Assembly (NCBI GenBank): GCA_035048495.1 | Contig: CM068549.1 | Coordinates: 20,679,103-20,743,102, forward strand | Source of the DNA: Euptelea pleiosperma | Lineage: Eukaryota > Streptophyta > Magnoliopsida > Ranunculales > Eupteleaceae | Length of the DNA: 64,000 nucleotides | Reading direction: 5' to 3' | Shown here: piece by piece, positions 60,501 through 64,000 of the stretch | Layout: each line of letters begins with the position of its first letter | Position numbering within the stretch: the first letter of the stretch is position 1 | Position numbers and translations under genes: made by a program | The notes under the pieces: generated by a model | Told to the model about the DNA's origin: nothing | Database searches by the model: none | Seen by the model: the letters and a program-made list of their open reading frames with translations, nothing else

Positions 60501-63292
60501 AGCTGCTCAACGAGCACAAATCTGCGATAGGTTGGACTATAGATGATATTCGTGGCATAGACCCCTCGGTGTGCCAACATCACATCTATCTCGAGGATGA
60601 ATCCAAAACCTCTCGAGAACACCAGAGGAGGTTGAACCCCGTCTTGAAGGATGTAGTCCGGGACGAGGTCCTTAAACTGTTAGATGCGGGTATCATTTAC
60701 CCCATCTCCGATAGCAAATGGGTGAGTCCTATTCATGTCGTCCCTAAAAAGGCAGGATTCACAGTTGTGGAAAATGAGAACAAAGAAATGGTCACCCAAC
60801 GCCTGAAGAAAGGGTGGAGAGTCTGCATCGATTACCGACGACTCAACACCAACACTAGGAAGGACCATTTTCCTTTACCTTTCATAGACCAAATGTTGGA
60901 GAGACTAGCAGGTCACTCCTATTACTGCTTCCTCGATGGTTACTCAGGGTATAATCAAATACCCATCGCCCCTGAGGATCATGAGAAGACAACTTTCACC
61001 TGTCCCTTTGGCACTTTTGCCTACAAGCGCATGCCCTTTGGCCTCTGCAATGCACCCGCGACCTTTCAGAGGTGTATGATGAGCATATTTTCCGACATGG
61101 TGGAAAAATTCCTCGAAGTCTTTATGGACGACTTCTCAGTTTTTGGGTCATCCTTTGATGACTGTCTGAACCATCTAGGGCTTGTACTTCAACGCTGTCA
61201 GGACAAGCGACTTGTCCTCAATTGGGAGAAATGCCACTTCATGGTGAAGAAGGGCATTGTTCTGGGACATGTCATTTCTCATCAGGGCATTGAGGTCGAC
61301 AAAGCTAAAATCGATATCATCTCGACCTTGCCCATTCCTAAGTCCGTGCGTGACATCCGGTCCTTTTTGGGACACGGAGGATTCTATAGGCGATTCATCA
61401 AGGACTTCTCTCAAATCGCTCGACCTCTGTCCCATCTTCTGGCTAAAGATAGTCCTTTCGACTTTAATGCTGACTGTGTCAAGGCATTTGAGCGTCTCAA
61501 ATCTGAGCTCACTACTGCGCCCATTATCCGTCCCCCGGACTGGACTCTACCTTTCGAGGTAATGTGCAATGCTTCTGACTACGCATTAGGCGCCGTTCTA
61601 GGGCAGAGAGTTGACAAAAGGTCACACGTGATCTACTACGCGAGCAAAACTCTTAACTCTGCCCAAATGAATTACTCTACCACTGAGAAAGAACTCCTGG
61701 CGGTAGTCTTCGCCCTTGATAAATTCCGTCAGTACCTCTTAGCCACTAAGGTGGTTGTGTACACTGATCATGCAGCCCTTCGTTATCTCATGTCGAAAAA
61801 GGAAACCAAACCTCAATTAATTCGATGGATTCTCTTACTGCAGGAATTCGACCTCGAGATTAAGGATAAGAAAGGAACTGAGAATGTAGTGGCTGATCAC
61901 TTGTCTAGACTGACTTTAGAGTCATCCTTCGACACCCAGCCCATCCCTGAAACCTTTCCAGACGAACAACTATTCGCCATCTCTGTTAATCCTTGGTATG
62001 CTGACATTGTCAACTACCTTGTCACCGAAGAAATGCCTTCACACTGGTCAAAACAGGACAAAAGCCAATTCCTAGCAAGAGTTAAGTACTACTCTTGGGA
62101 TGACCCTTATTTGTATAAATACTGTCCTGACCAGATCATTCGTCTCTGTGTCCCTGAGTCGGACCAACTCAATATCTTGTCCTCGTGTCATGACCAACCT
62201 TGTGGTGGTCATTTCAGCACTAAGAAGACTGCAGAAAAAGTGCTGCAATGCGGATTCTACTGGCCTACACTATTTAAAGATGCCCATATCTACTGCAAAA
62301 CTTGTCCTAATTGCCAGCATCTAGGCCGCATCTCCCAGAGGAACATGATGCCCCTAACTCCCATCCAGGTCGATGAAATATTTGACATTTGGGGCATCGA
62401 CTTCATGGGCCCCTTTCCAGTTTCCTATGGTTTTGAGTACATTCTCCTTGCGGTAGACTATGTATCCAAATGGATAGAAGCCATTCCCACCAAGACCAAT
62501 GACCACAAAGTGGTGGTCAAATTCCTAAAGGAGTTCATCTTCGCTCGATTCGGTGCCCCTAAGGCCATCATTAGTGATGGGGGCACCCATTTCTGCAATA
62601 AGATATTCGAGAACTTAATGAAGAAGTATGGGGTAACCCACAAGGTTGCCCTAGCTTATCATCCGCAGACTAGTGGTCAAGTGGAGGTTTCTAATCGTCA
62701 GATCAAGCAGATCTTGGAGAAGACAGTCAATACCACACGTAAAGACTGGTCTACTCGTCTCACTGATGCTTTATGGGCATACAGAACCGCCTACAAGACC
62801 CCACTCAATATGTCTCCCTATCGTCTCATCTTTGGGAAACCTTGTCATCTACCGGTAGGGATTGAACATCGTGCCCTATGGGCCATTAAGAAACTCAACT
62901 TCGACCTCGACTCTACAGGGGAAGAGCGAAAACTTCAAATGAATGAGTTAGAAGAACTCAGAAATGATGCCTACAACTTGTCCAAGAATTACAAAGCCAA
63001 AATAAAGTGGATACATGACAAGAGCATCCTCAGGAAAGAGTTCCATCCAGGACAGAAGGTCCTTCTTTATAGTTCTCGTCTTCATCTCTTCCCTGGAAAA
63101 CTGAAATCTAGGTGGACCGGTCCTTATACGGTCACAGCAGTCACACCCTTCGGGGCAATCACTATTGAGGATCCCAAGGATCACTCCTCACTCCAGGTCA
63201 ATGGTCAGCGTCTTAAGCAATTCCATGAACTTGATGTGTCGTTCATTCAGACTTTTGAAATTGATCTCATCGATCCTGTTTATGTCGACTGA
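57527..63292 (+). CDS. gag-pol: Athila-type gag-pol polyprotein, intact 1,921-codon frame
   Basis: Encodes the particle protein and enzymes that copy and integrate the element. I chose the first ATG of the open frame; an in-frame Met at about residue 45 is an alternative. Order: Gag core about 75-260; zinc knuckle CX2CX4HX4C at C321, C324, H329, C334; Gln-rich linker about 360-500; QQQQ/LEQ coiled-coil-like stretch about 498-530; protease DLGAS with Asp739; RT about 1050-1290 with FMDD at 1199-1202; RNase H about 1340-1460; integrase with HHCC from H1555/H1562 and D1625, D1684, E1720 (35 residues between the last two); GPY module near 1861. There is no chromodomain, as expected for Athila. 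No stop or frameshift interrupts it. One oddity: the first RNase H motif reads CNAS with Asn1348 (AAT, 61568-61570) where the catalytic Asp is expected, so RNase H may be weak or dead. The other catalytic residues named here look intact. Confidence 0.93.
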   Translation: MSGWTRPNKRLVRSENHVPTVDPPLNSSPSLSPPASPSTTTFVVMAVERPLIETFAPISANLPTCIVLPPTTAVQFEIRPQTIQMLPTFCGLPREDPYSHIREFQHVILLFKNQNLDDDNVRLRVFPFSLKDRASDWLYSLPADSISSWKELVGKFMSKFYPMTRTNQMKQLIQDFRQKSDEKFFEAWDRFQDYLTKCPHHSIDKGNLVHVFYKGLTDESRTMVESMCQGKFLHLTPTDAYKFLGELGENSQHWTTDSEFSRTTSVQRTTKGHDATADTELRSVIQELSKSVSALAVSVQKPTQQSTPVMHVGYESPMESCTLCLQPSHTTEHCPLNEGWSNPLQEDVCAFSTYKPPTQNSYSQSYHPDTRNHPNFSWRPQSTQPQAQPPRQPQGMYPPGFNQPNRQFNQGQYQQNQYPSTQNQQFQQGQYSGQSSTFQNQQRVPQTFQNQPVVPTNSPAYNYNAPMSSSRELVPQLPLAVPQQSVPKSGIEDLLAQLITQQQQSMQRLEQQQQQSMLRLEQRLGNLEAEKAKGIFPSQPIANPKGYAKGAVYEIGSQSQSQNEKCQGEVQAVTTLRSGKTVDMGVQPPPVPSPAPITRTEETSPNPTSASSTSAPTSDIPVQKSKAKDKSICRVKPPFPDRLVQDKRDQQFSEILDVFKDVQINIPFLSAIKQIPSYAKFLKDLCTVKRRTHVPKAAFLAEKATAFIQRNSVIKHKDPGSPTVQCEIGDNFSCTALLDLGASVNLIPFSVYQQLGLKDMKPTNVTLKLADQSIKIPRGIIEDVLVKVADFYYPVDFIILDTEPCQDNRIPVILGRPFLATANAHIGCQDGNMSIAFGNLKAEVNIFRLMQQDADREVTDEMCAVESLIPDSTEDILKQCLEHFGANFATESAISDLNDLLETAPLIEIPAPLIEFEPLITMAREPILPLPTEVKPLQSVSSVTPISTPSAPMLELKPLPTDLSYAYLGPKETYPVIIASSLSASERKKLLELLNEHKSAIGWTIDDIRGIDPSVCQHHIYLEDESKTSREHQRRLNPVLKDVVRDEVLKLLDAGIIYPISDSKWVSPIHVVPKKAGFTVVENENKEMVTQRLKKGWRVCIDYRRLNTNTRKDHFPLPFIDQMLERLAGHSYYCFLDGYSGYNQIPIAPEDHEKTTFTCPFGTFAYKRMPFGLCNAPATFQRCMMSIFSDMVEKFLEVFMDDFSVFGSSFDDCLNHLGLVLQRCQDKRLVLNWEKCHFMVKKGIVLGHVISHQGIEVDKAKIDIISTLPIPKSVRDIRSFLGHGGFYRRFIKDFSQIARPLSHLLAKDSPFDFNADCVKAFERLKSELTTAPIIRPPDWTLPFEVMCNASDYALGAVLGQRVDKRSHVIYYASKTLNSAQMNYSTTEKELLAVVFALDKFRQYLLATKVVVYTDHAALRYLMSKKETKPQLIRWILLLQEFDLEIKDKKGTENVVADHLSRLTLESSFDTQPIPETFPDEQLFAISVNPWYADIVNYLVTEEMPSHWSKQDKSQFLARVKYYSWDDPYLYKYCPDQIIRLCVPESDQLNILSSCHDQPCGGHFSTKKTAEKVLQCGFYWPTLFKDAHIYCKTCPNCQHLGRISQRNMMPLTPIQVDEIFDIWGIDFMGPFPVSYGFEYILLAVDYVSKWIEAIPTKTNDHKVVVKFLKEFIFARFGAPKAIISDGGTHFCNKIFENLMKKYGVTHKVALAYHPQTSGQVEVSNRQIKQILEKTVNTTRKDWSTRLTDALWAYRTAYKTPLNMSPYRLIFGKPCHLPVGIEHRALWAIKKLNFDLDSTGEERKLQMNELEELRNDAYNLSKNYKAKIKWIHDKSILRKEFHPGQKVLLYSSRLHLFPGKLKSRWTGPYTVTAVTPFGAITIEDPKDHSSLQVNGQRLKQFHELDVSFIQTFEIDLIDPVYVD

Positions 63293-64000
63293 TGATCCAC
63301 TCAGTCTCCTGTGCTCCAACTTGGTCGGGGGTGCCTGTCACCCCCATCATGTCTGGCTGAAGACGTAAAACTTAGCGCTTTCGGAAAGGCAATTCCGGTA
63401 TTCCTAGAATACATGAGTCTCATGCATTTGTGATTATTGTTATATCTTTGGCAATGCAGGTACATTCATTCTCCCAATCATCAGGTACCACACACTGTCG
63501 AGTTTCTACCGACTTGGTAACATCCTTCCTGAATCTTTGCATCATCATCATTGATTTGTTATCATTTTATGTCCCGGTCATGAGCACCGAGGACGGTGCT
63601 GTATTTTGGTTGGGGGTGGGTATTTACCAAAACTCATGTCTTCATTTAAAAAAAAAAAGAGGTTTTTGGGGTGATTTCCGATGTTCTCCAAAAGTTTTCT
63701 AGAATTTCAAAAATGTGTCAAATACCCTGACTTTGATTAGCTAAAAAAACCTCCGTTAAGTCAGTATTGAGGATGTCAATTTTTGTTTAAAGTTAGCGTT
63801 GAGTCAATTCAAGCATGACTACAGCAGGTTTGAAAACTCAGAAAAACTCAGATTTGGCACAATTGTACACTATCAACATCAGAGTCATCCTAAGTTTTGA
63901 AACTCTAGAGATCCTGTGAGAATAATTGTGGAGACCTAACCCAGTGAGCTTTCGAACCTTTAATCATTTCGGAGAGTTATACAATAATCCTGAGTCACAA
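63293..64000 (+). other. Athila-type region downstream of pol (partial)
   Basis: 708 bp to the window end. No env-like frame is visible in this part; such frames, when present in Athila-type elements, lie further 3'. A G-rich tract GGTTGGGGGTGGG at 63608-63620 could be an internal polypurine-like tract. A 12-bp A run lies at about 63648. The 90-codon frame at 63430-63702 covers the G-rich tract and shows no recognisable motif. The 3' LTR must lie beyond the window. Confidence 0.7.
63608..63620 (+). other. G-rich tract downstream of Athila-type pol
   Basis: GGTTGGGGGTGGG about 315 bp after the gag-pol stop. It is interrupted by T, so it is not a clean polypurine tract. Athila-type elements often carry a TTGGGGGT-like tract at this place; the priming role is inference. 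Confidence 0.4.

Larger units (their letters stand above)
52919..64000 (+). mobile_element. Athila-type Ty3/gypsy element, 3' end outside the window
   Basis: It begins inside a satellite monomer after ACTTG (52914-52918, the expected left TSD). The 2,890-bp 5' LTR (52919-55808) has TG...CA ends and is followed by a tRNA-Asp-like primer site, a 1.7-kb leader, a 1,921-codon intact gag-pol (57527-63292) and 708 bp of 3' sequence. The 3' LTR and right TSD are not in the window, so LTR divergence cannot be measured. The Athila assignment rests on the Asp-type primer site, the DLGAS protease motif, the FMDD RT motif, the lack of a chromodomain and the long leader. Confidence 0.92.

Noticed and set aside
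63430..63702. 90-codon forward frame after Athila-type pol as a possible env-like gene
   Set aside because: It runs through the G-rich tract and an A run, lacks a convincing signal peptide or membrane pattern, and ends quickly. A real env-like frame would be expected further downstream, outside the window.

Overview
This window is plant nuclear DNA from what looks like a centromeric or pericentromeric satellite array. The reasons are a tandem satellite with a 177-bp monomer, nested Ty3/gypsy retrotransposons of two plant clades (Tekay-type chromovirus and Athila-type), initiator-Met and Asp tRNA primer sites, and AT-rich introns. I see no host protein gene, tRNA or rRNA gene, CRISPR array or bacterial operon. 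I cannot name the species.

Layout. 1-1553: satellite. 1554-13401: a complete Tekay-like element with two 3,479-bp LTRs, TSD CGAAA, and one gag-pol frame broken by a single TAG. 13402-18711: satellite with a 5-monomer higher-order repeat (HOR) of about 906 bp. 18712-22682: satellite with a 7-monomer HOR of about 1,240 bp. 22683-26498: reverse-strand solo LTR of a related Tekay subfamily, TSD AGAAA. 26499-45630: more 7-mer satellite, including two adjacent 4,400-bp copies about 99.4% identical. 45631-48114: solo LTR of an Athila-type element, TSD TGCGC. 48115-52918: satellite. 52919-64000: an Athila-type element in the same orientation (5' LTR, tRNA-Asp-like primer site, 1.7-kb leader, intact 1,921-codon gag-pol, start of the 3' region), cut off by the window end before its 3' LTR.

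How the parts relate. The satellite is the substrate and all four mobile elements are later insertions into it. Removing each solo LTR plus one TSD restores the HOR spacing. Both Tekay-type insertions, in opposite orientation and from different subfamilies, sit at exactly the same nucleotide of the 177-bp monomer. LTRs of both families also contain a strong GTAAGT donor and a downstream acceptor around an AT-rich segment, suggesting LTR-internal introns. The array grew by duplications at several scales (21 bp, 177 bp, 864 bp, 906 bp, 1,240 bp, about 4.4 kb).

All calls come from reading the sequence. Clade names rest on recognised domain order, primer sites and LTR ends, not on a search. Divergence figures are hand counts.
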